Positions 35,664 through 44,275 of a stretch of DNA of 64,000 nucleotides are shown piece by piece. The notes beneath the pieces were generated by a model. It was not told where the DNA came from and searched no databases. It worked only from the letters and a program-made list of their open reading frames with translations. Made by a program: the position numbers and the translations under genes. Source of the stretch: CAZMGV01 sp964621525 [NCBI: uncultured bacterium] (GTDB lineage Bacteria; JAGRBM01). Numbering within the stretch: position 1 is the stretch's first letter; every line of letters begins with the position of its first letter. Location: positions 61-64,060 of the forward strand of contig CAZUMS010000012.1 of the NCBI GenBank assembly GCA_964621525.1, read 5' to 3'.

Positions 35664-36323
35664 TCAGGCCGCCACTCCCGCCGGGGAGGTTTTCCGTTCG
35701 CGTTCAGCGAGACTCGCGGCTGCCGCTTCGGCGGCCCGCCGCGCCGACTCGATCTCGGTACCGCTCGCCTGCGTGTAGGCCGTCCGGAAATCCACCGGTT
35801 CGCCGCCTGGACGGAGCTGTTCGTCGAAGGCTCCGTTAATCTCAACTCCCGCCGGGCCGCCTGGCAGGGCGGCGATGGCCGCGAGATCCGGAACCCGGAG
35901 CCCCCAGCGCGTCACCCGCTCGGCAACTTTCTGATCGACCCACTCCTGAGGGAAATAGCCGAGATGCTCCTGCACCTCGGGGTGCGAATAGAATCCGAGC
36001 AAAATGATCGAACGGAGCCCCTTAACCCCTTCACGGATGGCGAATACGGGGCTGCCGCCGATTTTTCTCAAATACCGCTCGCCTTCGTCGGCGGACATCA
36101 TCGTCAGGGGTTTGCCCGCGAAGAACACTCCGCCCCAGTTGATGAGCCAGAGCCCGATGGGAAATACCAGCGCGACATGTCTGGGGAGAAAACCGATGAA
36201 CCGGTCCACAAACCGGGTAAGCTCGGCACCGGCATCGAACGTGAACTTCACCCTGCGGGGCGCAAGGCTTTGGGCCATGGCCCGGACAATCGCCTGGCTT
36301 CCACGGCCGATCCGCTCACACAT
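35664..36323 (-). CDS. Possible small subunit of the alcohol oxidase (split N-terminal part)
   Basis: 219 residues from ATG 36323, which has AGGAAG about 7 nt upstream; an earlier start at 36362 has no such site. The sequence (QAIVRAMAQSLAP, RHVALVFPIGLWLINWG, REGVKGLRSIILLGFYSHPE) resembles the helical N-terminal region that precedes the FAD domain in eukaryotic long-chain alcohol oxidases. In bacteria that region is often a separate gluconate-dehydrogenase-subunit-3-like gene. No Tat signal is seen. It is first in the operon, 1 nt before the oxidase. The subunit role is inference; similarity is from pattern memory only. Confidence 0.55.
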   Translation of the reverse strand: MCERIGRGSQAIVRAMAQSLAPRRVKFTFDAGAELTRFVDRFIGFLPRHVALVFPIGLWLINWGGVFFAGKPLTMMSADEGERYLRKIGGSPVFAIREGVKGLRSIILLGFYSHPEVQEHLGYFPQEWVDQKVAERVTRWGLRVPDLAAIAALPGGPAGVEINGAFDEQLRPGGEPVDFRTAYTQASGTEIESARRAAEAAAASLAERERKTSPAGVAA

Positions 36324-36394
36324 GGCTTCTTCCTGACCGACTGGTTCCGCCACCGGCACCACCCCCGCACCCGGAGAAAATAACGGGCCTGAGC

Positions 36395-36421
36395 CAACTG
36401 GTCAAGTGGTTTAACCAGTTG
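36395..36421. promoter_or_regulatory. Operator-like near-palindrome before the oxidase operon
   Basis: CAAGTGGTT-T-AACCAGTTG (36403-36421) is a 19-bp inverted repeat with one mismatch. A further half-site CAACTGGT lies directly before it (36395-36402). It is about 80 bp upstream of the first gene of the oxidase operon. AACTGGT/ACCAGTT half-sites are like those bound by FadR/GntR-type regulators of lipid metabolism, and TetR sites can look similar. No regulator gene lies nearby. Confidence 0.5.
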
Positions 36422-36498
36422 AATCTTACTCATCAAGACTCCCAGACCCTGGTGGCTCCAGCAGGGCGTCCTGAGGACAGTGATTCAGACGGGGGGAA

Positions 36499-37107
36499 TC
36501 AGACCCGGAAGCCGAATCCCAGGGTGAAAGACACGTTGCTGGCATCGAAATCGGCCTTGGTTCCGGGCGGGTTCGCGGTCAGTTCGCCGCGGTTCATCTT
36601 CCAGCCGGCTTCCGTCCGGATGATGAATGTCTCGCTGGCAAAGATGTCCAGCCCGCCCGCAATCTTGAAGCAGAGCGTGGGGTCCAGATCGACGCTCACG
36701 CCCGCGAGCGCCGCCCCTTCCTTGAAATAGTTGAGGTTCGCCCCGAGGCCGCCGATCAGGTACGGAGACACGGGCAGATCCTCCTCGATGTACCGGAGCT
36801 CGGCGACCGGCAGCAGCGAGATCGTGTGTACGGTCCCAGCCTTGATGCCGGTTCCCGACTGGTTGATGTCGTACCACTCCCATTCCGCCTGACCCCCGAC
36901 GCGGAGATACGGCCGGATCCGGTAGAGCCCGGTGAGCCCGAGCTGGAAGCCGTAATCCGATTCCAGTCCGGCGGAGGAATCCTTCGTCGGAAGTACGAGA
37001 GCTGCCTTGAAGCCGAGCGAGAACGGGTTGTCGCCCGAATCCGCATGGGCGGGAACAGCACCAAAGACCGCCAGCAGGAGCACCGCCGTCAGAAACAGTT
37101 TCTTCAT
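36499..37107 (-). CDS. Small outer-membrane beta-barrel protein
   Basis: 202 residues from ATG 37107: MKKLFLTAVLLLAVFGAVPAHA is a clear signal peptide. Alternating amphipathic strands end in FTLGFGFRV, with an aromatic-rich C-terminus suited to BAM insertion. About eight strands are possible, in the style of OmpW/opacity-porin barrels. A longer frame start (37143) is unlikely because it would put residues before the signal peptide. Role unknown. Confidence 0.75.
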   Translation of the reverse strand: MKKLFLTAVLLLAVFGAVPAHADSGDNPFSLGFKAALVLPTKDSSAGLESDYGFQLGLTGLYRIRPYLRVGGQAEWEWYDINQSGTGIKAGTVHTISLLPVAELRYIEEDLPVSPYLIGGLGANLNYFKEGAALAGVSVDLDPTLCFKIAGGLDIFASETFIIRTEAGWKMNRGELTANPPGTKADFDASNVSFTLGFGFRV

Positions 37108-37153
37108 GGGCTGAATAGTGGCCGCCCGGCCGCTGGCTGGCAATCGGACCGGC

Positions 37154-37675
37154 TCAGGCGGCGTCGAGGTCCTTCAGGGAGTCCAGACGGTCGCCGGACG
37201 GTAGCAAGGTCCACTTGAACTTGCCGGTGGAGCCCGGCGCGAGTTCGTCCGCGAAATCGATCCGCATGACCTGTCCCTTGCGGAACGGGATGGAACTCCG
37301 GCCAAGGAGCTGCCCGGCAAGCTGTCCCATTCGAGGCTCGTGTCCCACAATGGCAATTTTCTCGCCGCGATGGGCGGCGGCGAGCCTGAGAAGGAACTCC
37401 ATGGTCCGGCCGCCGGGAGCTAGCGCGTCGGCGGCAATCACCTCGCCCTTGTAGCGAGTACCGGCGGCCAGCAATTCGGCCGTCTGGACGGTCCTGACCA
37501 AGGGGCTTGAGACGATCAGGTCCAGTTTCACGCCGAGCTCATGCAGTTCATCTGCCGTCTTCTGGAATACCTTGCGACCCTTCGACGTCAGATACCGCTG
37601 CTCGTCGCCAGCGGCATCGGACGCATCGACTGCCGCCGCATGCCTGACCAGATAGATGTCCGTGCTCGATCCCAT
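37154..37675 (-). CDS. SixA-like phosphohistidine phosphatase
   Basis: 173 residues of the histidine-phosphatase superfamily. RHAAAVDA carries the nucleophilic RH motif (about 11-12). YLTSKGRKVFQKTADEL and SSPLVRTVQTAELL match SixA, and VGHEPRMGQLAG supplies the second catalytic His. SixA removes phosphate from His-phosphotransfer domains (ArcB in Escherichia coli, PTSNtr in others). The target here is unknown. It is divergent from nfo. Confidence 0.87.
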   Translation of the reverse strand: MGSSTDIYLVRHAAAVDASDAAGDEQRYLTSKGRKVFQKTADELHELGVKLDLIVSSPLVRTVQTAELLAAGTRYKGEVIAADALAPGGRTMEFLLRLAAAHRGEKIAIVGHEPRMGQLAGQLLGRSSIPFRKGQVMRIDFADELAPGSTGKFKWTLLPSGDRLDSLKDLDAA

Positions 37676-37759
37676 ACCCGCCCGCCGGAGCCGCCCTCAA
37701 AACAGCTCCCCCATCTCCTTACAGTATAAACGCCCGTCAAGACGGTTTCAGTCGGCTGC

Positions 37760-37778
37760 CTTGTGACTTGCTTGTGAC
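37760..37778. promoter_or_regulatory. 11-bp-phased direct repeat in the sixA/nfo divergent region
   Basis: CTTGTGAC occurs at 37760-37767 and again at 37771-37778, so two 8-bp copies are repeated with an 11-bp period on one face of the helix. This is the layout used by OmpR/PhoB-type response regulators. It lies in the 185-bp region between sixA and nfo. A TATAAA at 37723-37728 is nearby and could be a -10 element. The regulator is unknown. Confidence 0.3.
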
Positions 37779-37860
37779 AGGACGCATGCCAGCCGTGCCG
37801 GAGCGGCAGCCGGGCTCGCGGTTTTGGACCGGGGCCAAAACCGTCTAACCTGACCCCGCC

Positions 37861-38700
37861 ATGTTTCTCGGAGCACACGAATCCATCAGCGGCGGCATCT
37901 TCAACGCCTTCACCCGGGGCAAGGAAGACGGCTGCGAATCCCTCCAGATATTCACGAAAAGCGAGCGCCAGTGGACGACGAAGAAGTTCTCCGCCGAGGA
38001 CATCGCCCTGTTCCGCAAGGCGAGCGAGGAGAGCGGCATTCCGCTCAGCCGCGTCCTCGTTCACGATTCCTATCTCATCAATCTGGCGTCCCCTGACCCG
38101 GCGAAACTGGAAAAGGCGAAGGCCGCCTTCATCGAGGAACTTGAGCGCTGCGCGGCTCTCGGCGTACCCTATCTGGTCACCCATCCGGGCTCCCATGTGG
38201 GTTCCGGCGAAGAGAAAGCCATCGAAACGCTCATCGCCAGCTACAACGACTGTATCGCCCGGACTCCGGACTGCCCGACGGTGATCCTGCTCGAGACCAC
38301 CGCCGGGCAGGGCACCTGCATGGGCTACCGGTTCGAACATATCTCGGCGATACTCGCCGGAATCCGGGACCAGTCACGAGCCGGCGTCTGCGTAGACACC
38401 TGCCATATCTTCGCTGCCGGGTACGACATCCGGACCGAAACGAACTACGAGGCCGCCATGCAGGAACTGGACCGGGTGATCGGCGTGAAAAGGGTCAAGG
38501 CGTTCCACATCAACGATTCCAAGAAGGAGCTGGGCTCCCGCGTGGACCGGCACGAGGAAATCGCCGAAGGGTTCATCGGCGCGACGGCGTTCAAGTGCCT
38601 CGTGAACGATCCCCGCTGGAAAGACACCATCGGCGTCATCGAAACGCCGGGCGAGGATTACGCCAAGAACCTGAAGCGGCTCCGGAGTTATCTCGCCTGA
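37861..38700 (+). CDS. nfo: Endonuclease IV (AP endonuclease)
   Basis: 279 residues, standard length. Family motifs are visible: FLGAHESISGG at the start, VLVHDSYLINLASPD, THPGSHVG, ILLETTAGQGTCMGYRFEHI, GVCVDTCHIFAAGYD, AFHINDSKKELGSRVDRHE and IETPG. The His/Asp/Glu ligands of the trinuclear zinc site are intact. It cuts DNA 5' of abasic sites in base excision repair. The stop overlaps a possible CTG start of the following glycosyltransferase. Confidence 0.96.
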   Translation: MFLGAHESISGGIFNAFTRGKEDGCESLQIFTKSERQWTTKKFSAEDIALFRKASEESGIPLSRVLVHDSYLINLASPDPAKLEKAKAAFIEELERCAALGVPYLVTHPGSHVGSGEEKAIETLIASYNDCIARTPDCPTVILLETTAGQGTCMGYRFEHISAILAGIRDQSRAGVCVDTCHIFAAGYDIRTETNYEAAMQELDRVIGVKRVKAFHINDSKKELGSRVDRHEEIAEGFIGATAFKCLVNDPRWKDTIGVIETPGEDYAKNLKRLRSYLA

Positions 38701-39782
38701 AAGTCCTCTTCTTCAACGACTTCGACGTCTACGCGGGCGCCGAAAGCGCCGTGGGCTACCTGCGAAGCGAGCTGGAGAAACGGGGACACGAGACGCGGCT
38801 CGCCACCCGGCTGGATACCGGCGAGCGCGGCACTGTGAGCCCCGGCGACCGGGTGAAGCGGGCCCGCGACATCATCGCCGGTTTCCGGCCCGACGCCGTG
38901 CACCTCAACAACACGCTCGCCATGGGCTGGTCGGCCGCGCGCGCAGCCCGCAAGGAAGGCGTCCGCCGGATCGTCTGGACGTTCCACGATTACCGGTTCA
39001 TCTGCCCCAACACGCTCATGCTCCGGCCCGACCTGAACCAGTGCGACGATCTTTCCTGGTGCGACCGGTGCGCCGCCCTGCCGAAGCTGGCTCACTACGA
39101 TCACGGCCGGATCCGGAAGAACCTTGAGGGGATCGAGCTCGTCGCCATCAGCGAGGCCCAGCGCGAAATTTACCGCTGCCAGCTCGACGTGCGCACCGTC
39201 ATCCACTGGGACGCGGATCCCGGCGTGCTGGCCGCGCCCCCCGCTCCCGACGGCAAGCCGTTTTCGGTGCTGTTTGCCGGCAGAAAGGACGTCGAGAAGG
39301 GGTTCGATTTCTGCCTTCAGGCGGTGAAACGCCTCCAGCCCCGGTTTCCGGAGATCCGGCTGCACCTCGCCGGCCGGTCCCGGTTCGGCGACGAGCGGCA
39401 GCGGATCGAGGCCTACGGCCTCTCGAAGACGGTGGTGGATCACGGTGCGCTGCCAAGAGACCGGTATCTGGAGCTCCTCCGGCAGATTCAGGCTGTCGTC
39501 TGCGCCAGCGTGTGGGCGGAACCGTTCAACCTGTCGCTGCTGGAAAGCATGGCGGCGGGAAAGCCGGTGGTGGCGACCCGGTCCGGGGCTCAGCCCGAAG
39601 TGGCCGGCGCCGACGGCGCGCTGCTCGTCGACGCCCGGAGCTCGGCGGCGCTTATGAACGGACTGGAGCGGATTTTTACCGAGCCGGAACTCCGGCAGAA
39701 ACTGGCAGATGGGGGACGCCGGCGGGCAGCGGAATTCCGGGGCTGCGTCGGGCGTTACGAAAAGCTGCTCTTTGCCGCCTGA
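38697..39782 (+). CDS. GT4-family glycosyltransferase, likely CTG start
   Basis: 361 residues if translation begins at CTG 38697, which overlaps the nfo stop (CTGA). The first codons give LKVLFFNDFDVYAGAESAV, a normal GT-B N-terminus. The only ATG in this frame upstream (38595) would add 34 Arg/Pro-rich residues antagonised by overlap with nfo and lacking protein character. GGAG lies about 10 nt before the CTG. The C-terminal GT4 motif AEPFNLSLLESMAAGKPVVA has the E-x7-E pattern for nucleotide-sugar binding, and CDRCAALPKLAHYDHG is a small cysteine patch seen in some GT4 enzymes. It probably adds sugar to a surface polysaccharide; substrate unknown. Confidence 0.8.
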   Translation: MKVLFFNDFDVYAGAESAVGYLRSELEKRGHETRLATRLDTGERGTVSPGDRVKRARDIIAGFRPDAVHLNNTLAMGWSAARAARKEGVRRIVWTFHDYRFICPNTLMLRPDLNQCDDLSWCDRCAALPKLAHYDHGRIRKNLEGIELVAISEAQREIYRCQLDVRTVIHWDADPGVLAAPPAPDGKPFSVLFAGRKDVEKGFDFCLQAVKRLQPRFPEIRLHLAGRSRFGDERQRIEAYGLSKTVVDHGALPRDRYLELLRQIQAVVCASVWAEPFNLSLLESMAAGKPVVATRSGAQPEVAGADGALLVDARSSAALMNGLERIFTEPELRQKLADGGRRRAAEFRGCVGRYEKLLFAA

Positions 39783-39789
39783 GACCCTT

Positions 39790-40275
39790 TCAGGTCCGGC
39801 TCATGCGGTAGGAGTCGCCCTGCTCCACCCGGAGGCGCTCGATCGCCCCCGGCGGAAGCAGCAGATATTCAGTCACAGGCGAGGGACTCAGCACGACCGA
39901 CGGCGCCGAACTCTCTCCGGCGGCCTTGAGGCCGGAGACCGATCCGATCACGGTGAACCCGTTCATCCACACGAGATCCACGTCCATCTTCATTTTCTCT
40001 GTCGAGAACCGGCCGGGGACGGACGAGCCGATGGCAACGAGAAGTCCGCAATTCTCGCAGAGTGCGTAGAGATCCGCCGGGGCCTGATCGCGCGCCGCTT
40101 CGGTCCTCGCGATTTCCACCTCGAGCTGAATCCCGTTCTTCATGACCAGGGTGCCCTTGTCGAGCTGGTAGCGCTCCGAAGCGGCCGTCTTCTTTTTGCC
40201 GCCGGAGCACCCGCCCAGAGCGGCCGTCAGCACCAGCAGGGACACCAGCAACAGGCGGTCAGCGTTTCGCTTCAT
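39790..40275 (-). CDS. DUF192-family lipoprotein
   Basis: 161 residues from ATG 40275: a lipoprotein signal ends at ALGGC. The body fits DUF192: [63 protein letters not shown]192 proteins are small exported beta-rich proteins of unknown role. The gene start overlaps the 3' end of the OppF-like gene by 17 bp and it appears to be the last gene of the isp operon. It is convergent with the glycosyltransferase. Confidence 0.78.
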   Translation of the reverse strand: MKRNADRLLLVSLLVLTAALGGCSGGKKKTAASERYQLDKGTLVMKNGIQLEVEIARTEAARDQAPADLYALCENCGLLVAIGSSVPGRFSTEKMKMDVDLVWMNGFTVIGSVSGLKAAGESSAPSVVLSPSPVTEYLLLPPGAIERLRVEQGDSYRMSRT

Positions 40276-41251
40276 GGATCTCCTCCGCAAAATGGCAGGC
40301 GGCCTGACGGCCGGGGCCGACCTCCCGGAGCTCCGGCAGTTCGGTACGGCAGCGGTCTTTGGCATACGGGCAGCGGGGATGGAAGGCGCAGCCCGGTGGC
40401 GGATCGATGGGCGAAGGCACATCGCCCGTAAGCGTCATGCGGTTGCGCTTCCGGGCCGGATCGGGCGGCGGCACGGCGGACAGCAGCGCCTGCGAGTACG
40501 GGTGGTACTGGCTTCTGACCAGCTCGTCGGCGGGCGAGAGCTCGACGACCCGGCCCAGGTACATGACCGCCACGCGGCCGGAGATGAACTCGACGATCCT
40601 GAGGTCGTGGGCGATGAAGAGATAGGAGAGCCCCAGCTTTTCCTGGAGATCCAGCAGCAGGTTCACTACCTGCGCCTGGATGCTCACGTCGAGGGCCGAC
40701 ACGGGCTCGTCGCAGACGATGAACTCGGGGTTCACGGCGATGGCCCGCGCGATCCCAACCCGCTGGCGCTGTCCGCCTGAAAACTCGTGCGGATACCGTT
40801 CCATGGCATCGGCCCTGAGGCCCACCAGTTCCAGCAGCTCGCGAACGCGGTCCCGGCGGTCTTTTTTCGAGGCCGTGAGTCCGTGGACTTCCAGCGGTTC
40901 CCCGACGATTTCCTCCACCGTCATGCGCGGATTCAGACTCGCGTAAGGGTCCTGAAAGATCATCTGGATGTGCCGCCGGAGCGGACGGATCTCCGGCTCC
41001 GGCAGCGCGGCAAGGTCCTTCCCCCGGAACCAGATCTCACCCTCGACCGGCTTCACGAGCCGGACGAGCGAGCGGCCCAGGGTCGATTTCCCGCAGCCCG
41101 ATTCGCCGACGAGGCCGAGCGTCTCGCCACGCCCCACGGTAAGGTTCACGCCGTCCACAGCGCGCACCCAGCCCTTCAGGGTCGAGAACACGCCGCCCCG
41201 GATGGGAAACCACGTCTTAAGATTCCGGATATCGATGACCGGTTCGGGCAT
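40259..41251 (-). CDS. OppF/DppF-like ABC transporter ATPase
   Basis: 330 residues. Walker A is GESGCGKST, the signature is [14 protein letters not shown], and Walker B is [12 protein letters not shown]. The C-terminal oligopeptide-transporter extension is intact ([15 protein letters not shown] ... ACHF), with its cysteine ligands for a possible Fe-S cluster. It should energise peptide or nickel-type import with an OppBC-like permease. No permease, binding protein or OppD-like partner lies in the window, so it works with products encoded elsewhere. Confidence 0.9.
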   Translation of the reverse strand: MPEPVIDIRNLKTWFPIRGGVFSTLKGWVRAVDGVNLTVGRGETLGLVGESGCGKSTLGRSLVRLVKPVEGEIWFRGKDLAALPEPEIRPLRRHIQMIFQDPYASLNPRMTVEEIVGEPLEVHGLTASKKDRRDRVRELLELVGLRADAMERYPHEFSGGQRQRVGIARAIAVNPEFIVCDEPVSALDVSIQAQVVNLLLDLQEKLGLSYLFIAHDLRIVEFISGRVAVMYLGRVVELSPADELVRSQYHPYSQALLSAVPPPDPARKRNRMTLTGDVPSPIDPPPGCAFHPRCPYAKDRCRTELPELREVGPGRQAACHFAEEIHEAKR

Positions 41252-41264
41252 GAGCGGTGGAACC

Positions 41265-42341
41265 TTAGCCCTTCTGGCCTCTGGGCGGCAATCCGTACTG
41301 ATGGGCGGCCTTCCGGTGGTCTTCCTCGATCCGGGCGATGAGGGTTTCCGGTTCGAGAACTCTCGCGTCGGGGCCGAACCCCAGGATCCAGCTTACCAGT
41401 TCCGGAGTCACCCCCACCGTCATCTCGAGAACGGCCGACCCGTCGGCGGAAAGTTTCAGTTTCTGGGAAGGATCGTACCGCCGTTCTGAAACGTAGGTGG
41501 CGACACGCGGCGAAAAGCGGATGGCAACCTTTTCCGGTTCCCCGCGGATGATGCCGAACGAACCGGAGCAGTACCGGGCCGGGGAATAATCCTCCGGGTA
41601 TTCGAACGAGGCGCCCCGGTTCACCTGCGCCGACTCGATCCGGTCCACGGCGAACGTCCGGATGCCGCCGGCGGTCTCGGACCGGGCGATGAGGTAGAGG
41701 CCCTCCTTGAACGTCAGAAGGGTGTAGGGATGCAGCCGGTGTTTCGTCTTCGGCTTTCCGTCCGGCGGCCGGTAGATGATATCCACCCCGTACTGCTTGA
41801 TGAGCGCGTCGATCAGGTCGTCCAGCAGGTCGATCTGTTGTTCATAGGACTTCGGGGCGTCAGGCAGCGGGTAGAACTTCCGGTCGAAGCTCCGGAGCTG
41901 CTCGCGGTCCTTCTCGCTCATGCCCTTTTCGAACCGCTCGAACAGCAGGTCAATGTCGGCCCTGAAATTGGTGCCCGACAGGAAGTGGCTCTGCGCGCGG
42001 ATCACATACAGGGAGATCGTCTCCGCGAGGCTGAGCGTGAGCTGGGGAAGATTCGAGAACCCCGGCCGCATCCGGATATACACGACGCCGTCGGACCGGG
42101 ACTCCTTGACGATCGGGAACCCCTGGGCTTCGAGTGCTTCAAGATCCCGGTAGATAGTCCTTCGGCTCGCTCCGTAGAGTCCGGCGAGATCGTCGACCGA
42201 GAGCCCGTGCCGGTGTGCGAGCGTGCGGGAAAGATCGGTCAGGCGGGCTGCCTGCTTAATGCCCCGCTGGCGCTGGCGGGTGCGGCTCGCCCCGATCGTT
42301 CCCGAGCGGCCCCGCCGGCCGCCGCTCGCTCCAGCCGTCAA
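41265..42341 (-). CDS. WYL-domain transcriptional regulator
   Basis: 358 residues. The N-terminal winged HTH ([24 protein letters not shown]) follows about 35 basic residues. The WYL domain ([20 protein letters not shown]) and WCX-like C-terminal domain ([20 protein letters not shown]) follow. WYL regulators often sense single-stranded nucleic acid or small ligands and control DNA-damage or defence genes. The start is TTG 42341, overlapping the ispF stop as TTGA. Nothing in the operon indicates its targets. Confidence 0.85.
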   Translation of the reverse strand: MTAGASGGRRGRSGTIGASRTRQRQRGIKQAARLTDLSRTLAHRHGLSVDDLAGLYGASRRTIYRDLEALEAQGFPIVKESRSDGVVYIRMRPGFSNLPQLTLSLAETISLYVIRAQSHFLSGTNFRADIDLLFERFEKGMSEKDREQLRSFDRKFYPLPDAPKSYEQQIDLLDDLIDALIKQYGVDIIYRPPDGKPKTKHRLHPYTLLTFKEGLYLIARSETAGGIRTFAVDRIESAQVNRGASFEYPEDYSPARYCSGSFGIIRGEPEKVAIRFSPRVATYVSERRYDPSQKLKLSADGSAVLEMTVGVTPELVSWILGFGPDARVLEPETLIARIEEDHRKAAHQYGLPPRGQKG

Positions 42342-42826
42342 GGCAGCTTCACTCCGTCGTCAGTGAGCGCCACCGCGAGCGCGGCGATGCCCTCGGCCCG
42401 GCCCAGCGCGCCGAGGCCCTCGTTGGTGGTCGCCTTGATACCGATCTGGTCCGGCCGGATGCCGAGAACCTTCGCCATGGCCTCTTTCATCGCTCCGGCG
42501 TATTTCATCACCTTCGGCTTTTCGGCGAGCAGGGTCGAATCGATATTGACGATGGTGTGGCCTTTTTCCCGGATGCGGCGGCCCACTTCCTCGAGCATGA
42601 CGAGGCTCGAGCAGTCTTTCCATTTCGCCTCGGTGTTCGGAAAGATCTGGCCGATGTCGCCCAGGCTCGCCGCTCCGAGTAGCGCGTCCATAATCGCGTG
42701 AATCAGGACGTCGGCGTCCGAGTGGCCGTCAGGCCCCACGTCGGAGGGTATTTCCACTCCGCCCAGCACGCAGCGGCGGCCCGCCTTGAGGCGGTGAATG
42801 TCGTAGCCGTTTCCGATCCGGTACAT
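42338..42826 (-). CDS. ispF: 2-C-methyl-D-erythritol 2,4-cyclodiphosphate synthase
   Basis: 162 residues. Signature GNGYDIHRLKAGRRCVLGGV and PDGHSDADVLIHAIMDALLG supply the Asp/His zinc ligands, and LGDIGQIFPNT follows. It catalyses the fifth MEP-pathway step, making the cyclodiphosphate from CDP-ME-2-phosphate. It lies 18 bp downstream of ispD, the common arrangement, and is coupled to the WYL gene by a 4-bp overlap. Confidence 0.96.
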   Translation of the reverse strand: MYRIGNGYDIHRLKAGRRCVLGGVEIPSDVGPDGHSDADVLIHAIMDALLGAASLGDIGQIFPNTEAKWKDCSSLVMLEEVGRRIREKGHTIVNIDSTLLAEKPKVMKYAGAMKEAMAKVLGIRPDQIGIKATTNEGLGALGRAEGIAALAVALTDDGVKLP

Positions 42827-42844
42827 ACTTTCACCTTCCCGCCG

Positions 42845-43564
42845 TCAGGACGGCAGCTCCGCCAGTTTCGCGAGGCCGCCCTTCACGAGCGCTTCCGCCA
42901 TGGCGAGGTCCTCGGGCGTCGTGATCTTGATGTTTTCGACGTTGCCTGGCACGAGCCGCACTGTCCGGCCCATCCACTCGATGAGCTGGCAGTCATCGGT
43001 GCCGGGCTGTTCGCGGGTGGCCGCCCGCTCATGGGCCCTCCGGATCCATTCGGCCCGGAACACCTGCGGTGTCTGCACGGTCCAGAGCGGTGAGCGGTCG
43101 ATGGTCTCCATGATGATGTCTTCGGAGGCCGGCCCGATCTTCTTCACCGTCTCGCGCATCTTGAGCCCAACGGTGGCTGCGCCGGACTCTTTCGCCTTGG
43201 CAACGACGGCGGAGACGGCGTCAACGGACACAAGCGGGCGAACGGCATCATGGATCAGGATGAGATCGTCCGGGGCGGCGGCCGTCAGCGCTTGAATACC
43301 GTTCCATACCGAGTGCTGCCGCTCGCTTCCGCCCGCGACGACCGACACCGTCTCTTTCCAGGAAACGGGCAGCATCTCCCGGACCTTTTCGACGTCGGCA
43401 GCAGGTGCCGTGATGACGGTACGTACCGGCCGGGCGCTCTCCCGGATCCGGGCCACGGAACGGAGGAGAATGGGTGCGCCGCCCAGTTCCAGGTACTGCT
43501 TGCGGACCGAGCCTCCGAAACGGACTCCGGAACCGCCGGCGACGATGACTGCGTAAAGGTTCAT
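42845..43564 (-). CDS. ispD: 2-C-methyl-D-erythritol 4-phosphate cytidylyltransferase
   Basis: 239 residues from ATG 43564; the frame extends further upstream but the conserved core YAVIVAGGSGVRFGGSVRKQ starts right after this ATG. LIHDAVRPLVS and QTPQVFR are the other family landmarks. It makes CDP-methylerythritol in the MEP isoprenoid pathway. It is first in the ispD-ispF operon, which a terminator separates from carD upstream. Confidence 0.95.
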   Translation of the reverse strand: MNLYAVIVAGGSGVRFGGSVRKQYLELGGAPILLRSVARIRESARPVRTVITAPAADVEKVREMLPVSWKETVSVVAGGSERQHSVWNGIQALTAAAPDDLILIHDAVRPLVSVDAVSAVVAKAKESGAATVGLKMRETVKKIGPASEDIIMETIDRSPLWTVQTPQVFRAEWIRRAHERAATREQPGTDDCQLIEWMGRTVRLVPGNVENIKITTPEDLAMAEALVKGGLAKLAELPS

Positions 43565-43627
43565 GCCGCGCCGAGCGTAGCCCGCCGAAAGGGCGCGGGG
43601 AAAGTGCGCGCCCACCCTCGAAAGCAT

Positions 43628-43656
43628 GAAAGCCCCGGTCAGGGACCGGGGCTTTC
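43628..43656. terminator. Rho-independent terminator downstream of carD
   Basis: A perfect 13-bp stem, GAAAGCCCCGGTC (43628-43640) and GACCGGGGCTTTC (43644-43656), with a 3-nt loop, lies 25 bp beyond the carD stop and before ispD. The terminal T run is short, so it may be a weak or leaky terminator. Confidence 0.8.
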
Positions 43657-43681
43657 GATTCCGTACGGCGGAGCCGGCGGA

Positions 43682-44275
43682 TCAGGCCGACGCGACATGC
43701 ACCGTGCGGCGCGCGCGGGTCTGCTGGATCGGGATCTTCGCCTTGGCCGGCCGCTTCACACCCTCGGTGGAGGCGCGCTGGGCGGTCTTCTCGAGAATCT
43801 TGTCGATCTCGGCGGCGATGGCTTCTTCGGCCTGCTTCTTGGCGATGGCCATCTCCTGCACGAGCAGCGAGCGGGCTTCGTCCAGCATCTTGCGCTCGCC
43901 GAAGGAGAGATCCTTCTCGATCTTCATGATGCACAGGTCCCGGAGCACTTCCGCGATCTGGAAGGCCGAGCCGGTCTTGATCTTGTCGTTGTACTCGCGG
44001 TAGCGGCGGTTCCAGGTCTGCGTGTCAACCGAAATTTCGCGCTCCTTGAGGATCTTGAACACCCGGCTCACCTGATCCGAGCCGATGACCTTGCGGAGTC
44101 CCACGGCAACGACATTGTCGATCGGGATCATCACGGTCATTTCGCTCTTCAGAACCCGGAGGATGAAGAACCGCATGCGGGTGCCGGCGATTTCGCGCTC
44201 TTCCATGCGCTCGATCTGTCCCACGCCGTGTCCCGGATAAACCGCCAGATCCTTAACCTTGAATGTCTCGCCCAT
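43682..44275 (-). CDS. carD: CarD/CdnL-family transcription regulator
   Basis: 197 residues from ATG 44275 (an upstream in-frame ATG at 44347 adds residues without family match). The RNA-polymerase-interacting domain begins FKVKDLAVYPGHGVGQIERM. The DNA-binding helical domain contains DTQTWNRRYREYNDKIKTGS and LSFGERKMLDEARSLL. Its length and single short tail make it closer to CdnL, which stabilises open complexes at rRNA and housekeeping promoters, than to the AT-hook-bearing CarD of Myxococcus. It lies next to ispD-ispF, as in many deltaproteobacterial genomes. Confidence 0.92.
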   Translation of the reverse strand: MGETFKVKDLAVYPGHGVGQIERMEEREIAGTRMRFFILRVLKSEMTVMIPIDNVVAVGLRKVIGSDQVSRVFKILKEREISVDTQTWNRRYREYNDKIKTGSAFQIAEVLRDLCIMKIEKDLSFGERKMLDEARSLLVQEMAIAKKQAEEAIAAEIDKILEKTAQRASTEGVKRPAKAKIPIQQTRARRTVHVASA

